Source: UBA6772 sp965183875
GTDB lineage: Bacteria > Bacteroidota > Bacteroidia > Flavobacteriales > UBA7430
Reading direction: 5' to 3'
NCBI GenBank assembly: GCA_965183875.1
Contig: CBCYMK010000019.1
Span: 1-64,000, forward strand
Length of the DNA stretch: 64,000 nucleotides
Made by a program: the position numbers and the translations under genes. Shown here piece by piece: positions 17,150 to 27,113 of this stretch (position 1 is the first letter of the stretch; the number at the start of each line of letters is the position of its first letter). The notes under the pieces were generated by a model, which worked only from the letters and a program-made list of their open reading frames with translations, ran no database searches and was not told the origin of the DNA.

Positions 17150-19627
17150 ATGAAAAATTATTTATTTCTCATTTTACTTATTCCTAGCTTTTTGTTTGCG
17201 CAAGGGAAAAGAACTGGTGAAACGGCTCCAGAATTTACCGTTGTTGGGATGGTTTTAGACTCCTTAAATGAGCAGGGTTTAGCTTTTGCCACTGTTAGCT
17301 TTTTAGATATTGAAACGCAGGCTTTAGTAACTGGAGGGATTTGTGATGACTCTGGTGCTTTTGAAATTGAAAAGGTAAAAGGTGGAGTCTACAACCTACT
17401 CGTGGAATATATAGGGTACGAAGCTCAAATAATTAAAGGTTTAAAAGTGAGACCCTCACAAAAAGGTAAGGTAGACGGAGTTTCTGGTGGTACAACCGCT
17501 GGTAATTCTGCTGTAAATATTGGGACTTTTAAGTTATTGAAATCTATAGAGCAATTGGAGGAAATAGAGCTTGTAGAGGAAAAAACCTTAGTGGTACAAG
17601 GGATTGATAGAAAGATATTTAATGTAGGGCAAGATATCACTAGTTCAGGTGGTTCTGCTATTGAATTAATGGAGAAACTCCCTTCTGTACAAGTTGATAT
17701 GGACGGAAATTTGAGTTTGAGAGGTTCTGACCAAGTTCGTTTATATGTAGATGGAAAGCCATCGATGCTCACTTCATCAGAATTGTTAGAAACCATGCCT
17801 TCTTCTATGATAGAGTCTGTTGAGCTAATCACCAACCCATCCGCGAAATTTAGCCCTGAAGGGATGGCTGGGATAATAAATATCGTTTTAAAGAAAAATA
17901 AGAAAGCTGGATTTAACGGTAGTGTTTCTGCTACAGCCGCTGTACCTACACGTACAAACTTTACAGCAGTATTAAATAGACGTACCGAGAAATTGAATGT
18001 TTTTGGTTCTTATAGTTATATGAACCGCGCAGGTGGATTTATGTCCGAAAGTGAAAAACACACTTATTTTACGGAAGATACTTTTCATTTATATCAAGAG
18101 AAATGGGGTGACCATTTACGAGAGTCACACACTTTTAAAGGTGGAGTAGATTATACCCCTAACGAAACCAGTTCTATTAGTTTACAAGGAAATTTCACTC
18201 CTTCTACTCGAAATAAAATGGATACCGTTAATTACCGAGAATTTACTTCTGTAGGTTTAAACGAATACGATAGATTAACAGATTCTGAAACATTACAAAG
18301 TAGTTGGAATGTAGATTTTAGTGGAAAGAAAGAGTGGGGAAATGGTCTGCGTTTAGATTTCGCGGCCAATAAAACACACAATGAAAAAAATCAAAACAAT
18401 TTATATACCCAAACTTTATTAGGTGTCATCGATCCAGGTTTTGGTGGGTATCCGACTTTTGAACAGCTTTCTAATAACCGTATAGATGATCAGTTTGAAG
18501 CTAAACTAGATTTTTCTTTTGGTAACGATGAGATTGGAAAATACGAATGGGGTTTTAGCTCAAGAACACGAAAAATTGACCAAGATCAATTTACAGAATT
18601 GGACTCTACAACTTCTGGTTGGATTGATAATAGTCGATTGGAGAATCACTTTATTTACAGCGATGAGGTTAACGCAGCCTTTGTTACTTATGCAAAGTCT
18701 TTTGGGGTGTTTTCAGCACAGGCAGGACTTAGAGCTGAGCAAGTATACACTCTATCGGAATTGAGAAATGATAGTTCAACTTTTAAAAATGATTATTTTG
18801 AGTTGTATCCTAGTTTACATCTTAGTTATAAATTAGACGAAACGACTTCGATTCAAGCAAGTTATTCACGTCGTGTAAATAGACCCGGTTTTCATTCCTT
18901 AAATCCATTCCCAGAATATTCGGACCCTTATAATTTAAGGATGGGTAATCCATATTTAAAGCCCGAATTTGTAAATTCTGTTGAGTTGGGTTACCAAAAG
19001 TTTGGCAGAGGAAATACCTTTAGTGCTTCTATTTATGCCAAGGATTTAGATAATATGCAACGCAGGTATATTACGGTAGACAGTAACAGTGTTTCTACTG
19101 TAAGCTACCAAAATTTAAATGGTTCCTTAGATTTAGGTATAGAGTTTATGTGGTCTAAGCAATTGACTGAATCCATTAACTTTATGATTAGTTCTAATAT
19201 GTACCATTCGCAAATGGATGCATCTAATTTAACAGATGAATACAATGAATCTACATTTGGAATGTGGTCGAGTTTTAATGCAGGCTATAAAAAGAACGGT
19301 CATAAATTACAATTATCTGGTTGGGTAAGCCCTGGCGCTGAAGTAGGACAAGGGAAAATGAAAACCATGTTTAGTACCGATTTAGCTTATAGCCGTCCTG
19401 TACTTAAAGACAAGGGAAAACTCACCCTTAGAATAAGTGACCTTTTTAATACTAGAGCTTTCGGAATTGATACTCACGGCCCTTCCTTCGATCAATCTTT
19501 TTGGTATAAAAGACAAACTCAGTCTATTAATGTAAGCTTAAGTTATAATTTTGGTGACCAAAGTAACAATAAGCACCGTAGAGGTGGTTCCCGTGATGGT
19601 GGTGATATGGACGGCGGATTCTTTTAA
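17150..19627 (+). CDS. TonB-dependent-type outer-membrane beta-barrel protein (OMP_b-brl family)
   Basis: 825 residues. A signal peptide (MKNYLFLILLIPSFLFAQ) is followed by a carboxypeptidase-regulatory-like beta-sandwich (about 28-100; FATVSFLDIE...VEYIGYEAQ). A plug-like domain comes next (about 160-245; LMEKLPSVQVDMDGNLSLRG, VELITNPSAKFSPEGMAGIINIVLKK). The rest is a barrel with an RRVNRPGFHSLNPFPEYSDP segment typical of the 'outer membrane beta-barrel family protein' group. The C-terminus is basic and Gly/Asp-rich (HRRGGSRDGGDMDGG). The transported ligand is unknown, and no SusD partner is present. A TAATTTCG at 17127-17134 may be its -7 box. Confidence 0.85.
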   Translation: MKNYLFLILLIPSFLFAQGKRTGETAPEFTVVGMVLDSLNEQGLAFATVSFLDIETQALVTGGICDDSGAFEIEKVKGGVYNLLVEYIGYEAQIIKGLKVRPSQKGKVDGVSGGTTAGNSAVNIGTFKLLKSIEQLEEIELVEEKTLVVQGIDRKIFNVGQDITSSGGSAIELMEKLPSVQVDMDGNLSLRGSDQVRLYVDGKPSMLTSSELLETMPSSMIESVELITNPSAKFSPEGMAGIINIVLKKNKKAGFNGSVSATAAVPTRTNFTAVLNRRTEKLNVFGSYSYMNRAGGFMSESEKHTYFTEDTFHLYQEKWGDHLRESHTFKGGVDYTPNETSSISLQGNFTPSTRNKMDTVNYREFTSVGLNEYDRLTDSETLQSSWNVDFSGKKEWGNGLRLDFAANKTHNEKNQNNLYTQTLLGVIDPGFGGYPTFEQLSNNRIDDQFEAKLDFSFGNDEIGKYEWGFSSRTRKIDQDQFTELDSTTSGWIDNSRLENHFIYSDEVNAAFVTYAKSFGVFSAQAGLRAEQVYTLSELRNDSSTFKNDYFELYPSLHLSYKLDETTSIQASYSRRVNRPGFHSLNPFPEYSDPYNLRMGNPYLKPEFVNSVELGYQKFGRGNTFSASIYAKDLDNMQRRYITVDSNSVSTVSYQNLNGSLDLGIEFMWSKQLTESINFMISSNMYHSQMDASNLTDEYNESTFGMWSSFNAGYKKNGHKLQLSGWVSPGAEVGQGKMKTMFSTDLAYSRPVLKDKGKLTLRISDLFNTRAFGIDTHGPSFDQSFWYKRQTQSINVSLSYNFGDQSNNKHRRGGSRDGGDMDGGFF

Positions 19628-19636
19628 ACAATTCTT

Positions 19637-22012
19637 ATGAGAAAAATACTTTATTTATTTGTCCTTATTTCAACAGGAGTAATGGCTCAAAATCAACTTA
19701 CCATTAGTGGTTTTGTCAAAGAGAAATCCAGCTCTGAAGAACTTATTGGAGCAAATATACTATGTGAGGAATTGCGTGTAGGTGTTACTACAAATTCTTA
19801 TGGTTACTACTCTATGAGTCTGCCTGCTGGAGATTATAAAATCCGATATTCCTTTATCGGTTATCAAGATAAGGTGATAGATCTAAATCTTACTAAAAGT
19901 AAACGCTTAGATATTGAAATGGAACCTTATGCTCAAGAGCTTTCTGAAATTGTTTTAGAAGCTGATGCGATGCATAAAGTTCGCTCTATAGAAATGAGTG
20001 TTAATAGCTTGGATGTTAAGTCTGTAAAAGAGTTGCCTGCAGTAATGGGTGAGGTAGATATTATTAAAAGTATTCAGCTTTTACCTGGGGTAACAAGTGT
20101 TGGAGAAGGTGCAAATGGCTTTAATGTTAGAGGGGGTTCCTCTGATGAAAACTTGGTCTTATTAGACGAGATGAACCTTTTTAATTCTTCGCATTTATTT
20201 GGATTCTTTTCTGTATTTAATGCAGATGCTATAAAGGATATGAAACTCTATAAAGGAGGGATTCCTGCAGAGTATGGGAATAGAATATCATCGGTTTTAG
20301 ATGTTCGACAGAAAGAAGGAAATGCAAATTCGTACCATGCTTCAGGAGGTTTAGGTTTAATTTCTAGCCGCTTAATGGTAGAAGGTCCTATGTGGGATAA
20401 GAGTTCGTTTATGATTGCTGGACGTAGGTCGTATGGTGATTTATTTCTATTACTTTCTAAAGATTCTACGATCAATAAAAACCAATTGTTTTTTTACGAC
20501 TTAAACATGAAGTTTAATTCATGGATTGGTTCTAAGGACCGAGTATTTTTATCTACTTATTCTGGAGACGATGTATTTAAATTTGGTGATTTGATTTCCT
20601 CCTCTTGGGGTAATACTACCTTAAATGCCCGTTGGTTGCATTTATTTTCTGACAAATTGGTCGCTAACCTATCGTATAATTACAATAACTATAATTATAT
20701 TATTTCTATAGGAGAGGATAATTTCTCTTTCGATTGGGAATCTAAAATTAAGAACCATAAGTTTAAATACGACCTTTCTTACTATCATAGCAATAAGCAT
20801 CAATTTAAAATGGGAGCTTCCTTAAATACCTACCATTTTGTTCCTGGAATTATTACACCTACTACAGATAGTGCAACAGTAAATATTACTGAACTTCGTA
20901 ATAAGTTTGCATACGAACCGGCTGTTTTTATTCAAGACGAATGGAAGGTGTCGGAGCGTTTATTGGTTAAAGCTGGTTTGCGATGGTCTTCGTTTTATAG
21001 AGTTGGAGCCGATACTATGAGGGTTTATGCAGATGGGCCATTGGTTTATGATGAACTTCAAAATATGTATGTACATGGCGATTCTATTGGGTTGGATGTC
21101 TATGGTGATAACGAAATTGTACAATCGTATAATGCTTTTGAACCTCGTTTAGCTATACGTTATCAATTAAACGATTTGAGTTCAGTAAAGGCGTCCTACC
21201 AGAAAATTAATCAATACATGCATTTAATTACCAATGCATCTTCTCCAACACCTCTAGATATATGGGCTCCAGCAGGAAAATTTATAAAACCTGTTACAGG
21301 ACAGCAATTGGCTTTGGGCTATTTCTATACTTCAGAAAACTTAAAATGGGATTTCTCTACTGAGGTATATTATAAAAAACTAGACAATGTATTGGATTAT
21401 ATTGATGGAGCCGATTTACAGTTTAATAATAACTTGGAAACTGAAATTTTATACGGTGAGGGTAGGGCTTATGGTTTGGAATTGATGTTGGAGAAAAAAG
21501 AAGGAAAGGTAAAAGGTTGGATTGCGTATACATTAGCGAAATCTGAAAGTTTGATTCCTGGTTTGTCGGATTCTGACCCTGGGATAAATAATGGAAACTG
21601 GTATAATAACCCACAAGATAAAACCCACGATTTGTCTATCGTAGCCTTTTACAAACACAATAAAAAATGGACTTTTTCGAGTAACTTTGTTTTTGCTACT
21701 GGAATTCCTACCAATTACCCTAGTGCTAAATACAGTTACGAAGGATTTACAATCCCTCATTATACTAGTCGTAACGAAGCTCGACTCCCCAATTACCATC
21801 GTTTAGATATTGCCGCTACTCTGCGTCCTCTTAAAAACGAAAATAGAAAATGGGATAGTGAATGGGTGTTTAGTATCTACAATGTATACAACCGTAAAAA
21901 CGCTTCTTCTCTATTTTTCCGTCAGAATTCCGACGACGAGGATCTGACCGAAGCTGTACAGTTGTCTATATTCCCAATTATCCCGAGTGTTTCATATAAC
22001 TTCAAATTCTAA
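19637..22012 (+). CDS. TonB-dependent receptor
   Basis: 791 residues. Signal peptide MRKILYLFVLISTGVMAQ; carboxypeptidase-regulatory-like domain (about 22-98; GANILCEELRVGVTTNSYGYY...YSFIGYQ). The plug contains IQLLPGVTSVGEGANGFNVRGGSSDENLVLLDE (seen in two parts) and a 22-stranded-type barrel follows. The N-terminal extension and the RGG(S/T)xDxNLVLLDE wording are typical of the Bacteroidota receptors that pair with DUF4249 lipoproteins. It starts 9 bp after the upstream barrel gene and overlaps the DUF4249 gene by one base (TAATG), so the three form an operon. Substrate unknown. Confidence 0.88.
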   Translation: MRKILYLFVLISTGVMAQNQLTISGFVKEKSSSEELIGANILCEELRVGVTTNSYGYYSMSLPAGDYKIRYSFIGYQDKVIDLNLTKSKRLDIEMEPYAQELSEIVLEADAMHKVRSIEMSVNSLDVKSVKELPAVMGEVDIIKSIQLLPGVTSVGEGANGFNVRGGSSDENLVLLDEMNLFNSSHLFGFFSVFNADAIKDMKLYKGGIPAEYGNRISSVLDVRQKEGNANSYHASGGLGLISSRLMVEGPMWDKSSFMIAGRRSYGDLFLLLSKDSTINKNQLFFYDLNMKFNSWIGSKDRVFLSTYSGDDVFKFGDLISSSWGNTTLNARWLHLFSDKLVANLSYNYNNYNYIISIGEDNFSFDWESKIKNHKFKYDLSYYHSNKHQFKMGASLNTYHFVPGIITPTTDSATVNITELRNKFAYEPAVFIQDEWKVSERLLVKAGLRWSSFYRVGADTMRVYADGPLVYDELQNMYVHGDSIGLDVYGDNEIVQSYNAFEPRLAIRYQLNDLSSVKASYQKINQYMHLITNASSPTPLDIWAPAGKFIKPVTGQQLALGYFYTSENLKWDFSTEVYYKKLDNVLDYIDGADLQFNNNLETEILYGEGRAYGLELMLEKKEGKVKGWIAYTLAKSESLIPGLSDSDPGINNGNWYNNPQDKTHDLSIVAFYKHNKKWTFSSNFVFATGIPTNYPSAKYSYEGFTIPHYTSRNEARLPNYHRLDIAATLRPLKNENRKWDSEWVFSIYNVYNRKNASSLFFRQNSDDEDLTEAVQLSIFPIIPSVSYNFKF

Positions 22013-22863
22013 TGAGAAATTTATATTTATTTATCGCAAAGCTCGTAATCTTTAGTTCTTGTCAAACGGTAGTTGATTTAGGCTTAGAAGAGGGTTCTAA
22101 AAATATTATCTCCGAATCGGTTTTAGAATTTGTTCAAGGTGAAGAGTACGGTACTGCTAGAGTCGTCTTAACAGAAACTTCAGCTTATTTTAGTAATGAT
22201 GAAAATCCATTTGTATCTAATGCAGTGGTTATTTTAAACGATACTTATATTCTAATAGAGCAAGAAGGAAATCCGGGTGTTTATGCTTTCGATGCAGTGC
22301 CCTTAACTGTAAATGCTAGCTATAAATTATCTATTGAAGCTGTGATAAATGGTTTGGATGGAGCTTGGGAGGGGACCGATTATTACACTCATTTAGCTGT
22401 TATAGATACCGTTTTTACCCATTTTGAACCCGGAAATGGACCTCATGCTAAAGATGGATACTTTGTAAATATCGGATTTACCGAACCTGGTGATGAGCTC
22501 AATTTTTATGTTCAAGAAGTTGAACATTTCCCTTTCGATTCTACCGGAAGAAAGCAGGAACTACCCTATGCAATGATATACGATGATATTATTTTAAATG
22601 GACATTATTTGGAGTTTCCAGTGAACGAGAGACCCTACCAGTTAAAAGATAGTGTAAGTTTTAAATTTTCAAGCATTTCGGAACCTACCTATTCTTTTTA
22701 TGAAAACCTAAACCAGCTATTGTTTCAAACGGTTGGTATAGGGGCAGCGCCACCCTTTCCTTTAAGAGGGAACTTAGTTTCTTTAAATGATAATTTTGAA
22801 AATGCTTTAGGGAATTTTAAAGTTAAAAATGTGTTTAAAGGAGAGCTTGTAATTACAGATTAG
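22012..22863 (+). CDS. DUF4249 family lipoprotein
   Basis: 283 residues. The N-terminal hydrophobic stretch ends in a lipobox-like FSSC, so the mature protein would be anchored at Cys17. The order of features matches DUF4249. An early strand region, EFVQGEEYGTARVVLTETSAYF, precedes NPFVSNAVVILND. A Tyr/Phe-rich middle and an ending with GIGAAPPFPLRGNLVS...NALGNFKV follow. DUF4249 genes are regularly found directly downstream of TonB-dependent receptors. They presumably encode surface or periplasmic partners, but their role is unknown. Translation is coupled to the receptor through TAATG. Confidence 0.82.
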   Translation: MRNLYLFIAKLVIFSSCQTVVDLGLEEGSKNIISESVLEFVQGEEYGTARVVLTETSAYFSNDENPFVSNAVVILNDTYILIEQEGNPGVYAFDAVPLTVNASYKLSIEAVINGLDGAWEGTDYYTHLAVIDTVFTHFEPGNGPHAKDGYFVNIGFTEPGDELNFYVQEVEHFPFDSTGRKQELPYAMIYDDIILNGHYLEFPVNERPYQLKDSVSFKFSSISEPTYSFYENLNQLLFQTVGIGAAPPFPLRGNLVSLNDNFENALGNFKVKNVFKGELVITD

Positions 22864-22897
22864 TAATTGTGATCGATGACATATCCTGATAGGAAAA

Positions 22898-23100
22898 GAT
22901 TTGAAAATTAAAGGTTGGTGGATGTTAGTTGATGGGGGAAAATATCTCCTTACGACTTACATTTCTGAAGTAGTCCAAATAGTCGTTAAAGCCTAGTTTT
23001 GAAAATGATTTGAAAATTGGTAATTAAAGGTTGGTGGTTGTTAGTTGGTGGGGAAAAAAGAATCCTCGATGTCAGTGTCAGTCAGAGCTTGTCGAAGACC
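22898..23100. repeat. Pair of direct repeats plus a GAGCTTGTCGAAG element
   Basis: A ~45-bp unit beginning GATTTGAAAATT and containing TTAAAGGTTGGTGG occurs at 22898 and again at 23007. It is followed at 23083-23097 by CAGAGCTTGTCGAAG, a word that recurs at 30807-30821 and 58472-58486. No coding potential is supported in 22864-23120. Confidence 0.65.
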
Positions 23101-23120
23101 ACTCACCACTCACGATACGT

Positions 23121-24830
23121 TTACCTAAACAGACTTATATTACCCGAGAGGGCCTTATAAATACCTTTATTCGTTTTGTAGTCTATAGTCCAGAAATATA
23201 CACCTTCGGTACATTGTTTTTGAAAGTGATTTCCATTCCATCCTTTTTCAATGTCATCAGTATTCCAAAGGATTGTACCCCACCTGTTAAATACCTTTAA
23301 AGTAGCGTACGGAATAAACTCATATTCTATTGGTATAAATAAGTCATTTATTAAATCGTTATTAGGGCTAAATACATTGGGCATTGTTATAAGTTCACAA
23401 TTTTCTTTGTCTAAAACTTTAAAACTTACTTCTTGTATACAGCTGTTTTCATCTGCATACTGTAGCCAGTAATTTCCAGATATGTTTGTTGTTATGCTAC
23501 TATTAGTAGAATTAGTTGACCATAAAAAGGAATTAAAATTCCCTTCCCCTAATTCCAATTCTACAGTTTCACCGTAACAAATTTCATGATCTACAATTGT
23601 TTCAGGGGTATTAAGCGCAAATACTTCAATATTATGTTCTGAGCTTAAAGCACAAAATAAACTCGGGGTATATAAAATTGTATTGTTTCCTATACTTGCA
23701 TTTACTGGGTTGAATATTCCCTCAACAATATCTGTAATTCCTGTTCCAGACCATGTTCCTGGACCGGGAGTAGCTTCTAAATCAAGAGCGTTTTCATTTA
23801 TACAGATATCAATAACTGCCGTAATTTCTGTTTCTATTTCTTCATCTACACTAATGAGTATAGTATCTATTGCCCCACAGCTAGTGGCTATTTCGTAGGT
23901 AATTAAATGTTCCCCAGCTCCGGCGGTACTTGGAGAAAAAAGTCCTGTACTAGCGTTTATGATTCCTGTACCTGTCCAAATTCCATTTTGGTCAACTGCA
24001 TTTAAGTCTATATTTGGTCCTGCTTCACATAATAAGTCAACCGAAAATATACTTGCATTTGCTTGGGTCTGCTCTGTAACAATTACACTTTCGCTACTAG
24101 AACATAAGGTAGTGAAGGTTATATTGTCTAAGCCAAAATCGTTTCCACTCCCAGTAATATTTTGATTTACGATGCATATTTCGGCTGTAGTGTTTGTACC
24201 AGAATTCCATGTAGCGTTAAATTCATCCCATGTATTATAAGATGTAGGGGCGGTAAACTGAGTACCTATTGTATTGCCATTAATAGAAAATTGTAAAAGT
24301 GCGGGGTTTCCTAGCCCAGCAACAGTATTTACAAGGGTCGAAAAATTATAAGAGGTATTTGGACTCACGGTAATTTCCTGACACCATACTTGACTCCCTG
24401 GACTAGTAGCACCATTAACGACTAAGAAATTCCCTGAACCTGTACCCGTAAAACCACTGTGTACAAAGTTTGCGTTTGTGGTAACCGAGTAAATTCCTTC
24501 GGTCCACAAAGAAGTCGCATGGTATGTATAGGCACTAGAAAAACCATTATTACCATTTGTGAAATTACCATTGCTTACTAGGTTGTTTGTAAAGAAAGAA
24601 CTTGTAACGGTATAAGTGCCAGCAGTACTTATATTTATCCATTGTGTAGTGGCGTCGGTATTCCATGTATAATTATCAAATCCATCGTTGGCAAAAATTA
24701 TAATGGATTGATCGTTGCAGATACTAGTGTCATTAACAGATAGTAGGTCCATGTCTCCACATGGGTTTTGTGCTTTTGTGCTAACTATCATCATAAGACT
24801 AAAGCTTATAAGGAACTTGAGATTGAGCAT
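23121..24830 (-). CDS. Secreted protein with type B T9SS (gliding-associated) C-terminal domain
   Basis: 569 residues. Signal peptide MLNLKFLISFSLMMIVSTKA. The body is a series of Ig/PKD-like beta modules rich in T, N, S and G, with cysteine-flanked segments. A lectin-like stretch lies around residues 80-240. The C-terminal ~90 residues are the gliding motility-associated (CHU_C, T9SS type B) sorting domain: MPNVFSPNNDLINDLFIP, FNRWGTILWNTDD, GWNGN and EGVYFWTIDYKT. Such proteins are exported through the Por/Gld secretion machine and attached to the cell surface. The specific function is not readable from sequence. Confidence 0.85.
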   Translation of the reverse strand: MLNLKFLISFSLMMIVSTKAQNPCGDMDLLSVNDTSICNDQSIIIFANDGFDNYTWNTDATTQWINISTAGTYTVTSSFFTNNLVSNGNFTNGNNGFSSAYTYHATSLWTEGIYSVTTNANFVHSGFTGTGSGNFLVVNGATSPGSQVWCQEITVSPNTSYNFSTLVNTVAGLGNPALLQFSINGNTIGTQFTAPTSYNTWDEFNATWNSGTNTTAEICIVNQNITGSGNDFGLDNITFTTLCSSSESVIVTEQTQANASIFSVDLLCEAGPNIDLNAVDQNGIWTGTGIINASTGLFSPSTAGAGEHLITYEIATSCGAIDTILISVDEEIETEITAVIDICINENALDLEATPGPGTWSGTGITDIVEGIFNPVNASIGNNTILYTPSLFCALSSEHNIEVFALNTPETIVDHEICYGETVELELGEGNFNSFLWSTNSTNSSITTNISGNYWLQYADENSCIQEVSFKVLDKENCELITMPNVFSPNNDLINDLFIPIEYEFIPYATLKVFNRWGTILWNTDDIEKGWNGNHFQKQCTEGVYFWTIDYKTNKGIYKALSGNISLFR

Positions 24831-24933
24831 TTTGTATTTTTTTTTAAAGATATAAATTCATTTTATAGAATTCAGTATTCATGGTCAAGTATAGCTTTTA
24901 TATTTATTGTATTTTTACTGCTTAAACTTTACT

Positions 24934-27003
24934 ATGCGCAATTTACTTCTTCTTATTTCATTTTGTTATTCCTCGTTTTTAATAGCTCAGGTACATATTC
25001 CTCGTTGCAATTTTGACTCTTTGTATTTAGAGGAATTAAAATCGCCTGATTTCAGAACTTTACAGAACTTGGAAGAAGAGCTTTTCCAAAAATACTTATT
25101 AGAGAAAACCAATAAATTAGAAATTCTATCTATTCCAGTAGTAGTACATATTGTGAAAAACAACACTGAAGTAGCAATGGATATCTCTGATGAGATGATA
25201 TTTAGGCAAATAGAAATTCTTAATGAAACCTATAACAACCAAAACACAGACCTTTTAAATACCCCAGCTTTTTTTGAAGAATCAATTGGTAATGTAGGTA
25301 TAGAGTTTTGTTTAGCTACTGTTGATCCCAGAGGGATTGCTACAACAGGAATTACTAGAACCTCTACCGAAGTAACTGTTTTTTCTACCGTTCATAACAC
25401 AATAAAACATACTGATACTGGAGGGATTGATGCGTGGGATACTGATTATTATTTAAATATTTGGGTAGGTAAAATTTCCTCTAGTATACTCGGTTATTCT
25501 CATTTACCTTCTGCTTCAAATATCGAAGCTTCAGAGCATGGCTTAGTGGTTAACTATCCTTATTTCGGTGAGTCTGATAACGCTGCTTATGGTATGGGGA
25601 AAACTGCTGTACACGAAATTGGACATTATTTGAATTTGAAGCACCCTTGGGGTACAGGGAATTGTGATTCGAATAACGACTGGCTAACCGATACTCCAAT
25701 GTCAGAAGGACCCTATGCAGGAAATCCTATACATCCACAAACTTCTTGTGAATCGGTAGATATGTTCATGAATTATATGGATTATGTATACGATTCTAGT
25801 ATGGTAATGTTTAGTCAAGGCCAGGCCGATAGAATGCGTTTTGCTTACCAATACCATAGGCCAGAGCTACAAGAGTCTAATGGTTGTGGTACCCCTTTAT
25901 TACTATCTAATTCAGAAATAACCCATGCTACTTCAGAATCCACCTCCGACGGTAGTATAGATTTGAATATTATTTCTGGTATCCCTCCATATACTTATTT
26001 GTGGGATTCGGGCGAAGAAGTTGACAGTTTGGCTGATCTAGCAATTGGGGATTATTCTGTACTTATAACAGATTCTATAGGGCAGGAACTGAACTTACAG
26101 TTCACGGTTTCTCATTATGGCTTAATACAAGATTCAGATGATTTCGAGTCTTATTCTATAGATTCATTATTGACTTTTCAATCCAACGATTGGATGGCTA
26201 ATTGTGCTGATAGTTTTATGGCTAATATTGCAGATTTTGCTGCTCCACAAGGAAGTCAGTATTTAGAGGTTAATGCACTAGATGGTCTAAATAGTTTTGT
26301 AAGAGAGTTTGGAGACTTAGATGAAAATTCTTACGATATTTCCTTTAAGATATATTTAGCTCCTGGTCGCTCTGCTGCTTATACCTTCTACCACGATGAC
26401 TCCTGTAATGATCCTATTACTGCCTTTCAAATTCAATTTGGTGCAGATGGACTAGGGACTATAAAGCAAGCTGGTCTGAGTACTACTTTTAATTTCCCTC
26501 AAGGACAATGGTCAACAGTAAAACAAAAGATTGATCTTGACAATGATCGTGTAGAATTTTATTTTAATGAAGACTCAATTCATAATTGGTCTTTTAGTGA
26601 AACTATAGAAGACACTTTTGGAACCAATACTTTACATAGTTTTGTTTTAAATGATTCCATAGATTCTATAAGTCAGGTTCATTTCTTTATCGACGATTAT
26701 AAAGTGATTTTGAGTGAAAACTCCACTCTAGGTCAAGAAGCTCCTATTAAGGATTTAGATATTTTAGTTTATCCGAACCCTGCAAAGTCTACTATAACCT
26801 TGCAATCTCAGTCTACACTTGTGGATGAATGTTATGTGAGTCTACTTAATGTTATGGGCCAAGTAATAGAGAGTAAATATTGGAATACTAGAGGATCTAA
26901 TAATTTACAATTTAGTGTAGCTTCTTATCCACAAGGCGTTTATTTTATCCGTGTTCAAGAAGAGGACTCTAGCAAGGTCATAAAGTTTATCGTAACTAAG
27001 TAG
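24934..27003 (+). CDS. M43-family (pappalysin-like) zinc metalloprotease with type A T9SS domain
   Basis: 689 residues from the ATG at 24934, which gives a good signal peptide (MRNLLLLISFCYSSFLIAQ); the frame extends back to a TTG at 24907. The zinc site is HEIGHYLNLKH at residues 227-237 (HExxHxxxxxH), with the met-turn downstream in DMFMNYMDY. Both are hallmarks of the M43 family. A SprB-like repeat (SGIPPYTYLWDSGEEVDSLA) and a jelly-roll-like domain follow. The last ~75 residues form a type A T9SS sorting domain (VYPNPAKSTITL, NVMGQVIES, GVYFIRVQEEDSSKVIKFIV). It is predicted to be a secreted or surface protease. Confidence 0.9.
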   Translation: MRNLLLLISFCYSSFLIAQVHIPRCNFDSLYLEELKSPDFRTLQNLEEELFQKYLLEKTNKLEILSIPVVVHIVKNNTEVAMDISDEMIFRQIEILNETYNNQNTDLLNTPAFFEESIGNVGIEFCLATVDPRGIATTGITRTSTEVTVFSTVHNTIKHTDTGGIDAWDTDYYLNIWVGKISSSILGYSHLPSASNIEASEHGLVVNYPYFGESDNAAYGMGKTAVHEIGHYLNLKHPWGTGNCDSNNDWLTDTPMSEGPYAGNPIHPQTSCESVDMFMNYMDYVYDSSMVMFSQGQADRMRFAYQYHRPELQESNGCGTPLLLSNSEITHATSESTSDGSIDLNIISGIPPYTYLWDSGEEVDSLADLAIGDYSVLITDSIGQELNLQFTVSHYGLIQDSDDFESYSIDSLLTFQSNDWMANCADSFMANIADFAAPQGSQYLEVNALDGLNSFVREFGDLDENSYDISFKIYLAPGRSAAYTFYHDDSCNDPITAFQIQFGADGLGTIKQAGLSTTFNFPQGQWSTVKQKIDLDNDRVEFYFNEDSIHNWSFSETIEDTFGTNTLHSFVLNDSIDSISQVHFFIDDYKVILSENSTLGQEAPIKDLDILVYPNPAKSTITLQSQSTLVDECYVSLLNVMGQVIESKYWNTRGSNNLQFSVASYPQGVYFIRVQEEDSSKVIKFIVTK

Positions 27004-27033
27004 TACAGTTAACATCATACTCCTTATTTTAAA

Positions 27034-27041
27034 TATCTTTG
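27034..27041 (+). promoter_or_regulatory. Putative -7 box of queE
   Basis: TATCTTTG fits TAnnTTTG. Transcription would start about 27048, leaving a leader of roughly 65 nt before the queE ATG at 27114. It would essentially remove the ATG at 27046 as an ordinary leadered start. Confidence 0.4.
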
Positions 27042-27113
27042 CCAAATGACTTCAAAACACGCTATAAGTACCCAACAAAAAGAACGAGTTAAAAAGGACT
27101 ATCTCTACCTATA

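Noticed and set aside
17150..22863. SusC/SusD-type polysaccharide utilisation pair
   Set aside because: The receptors lack a SusD-like partner and the third gene is DUF4249, so this is a receptor-DUF4249 operon and not a classical Sus pair.
23031..23300. 89-codon plus frame
   Set aside because: Half lies in direct repeats and half is antisense to the T9SS protein gene.
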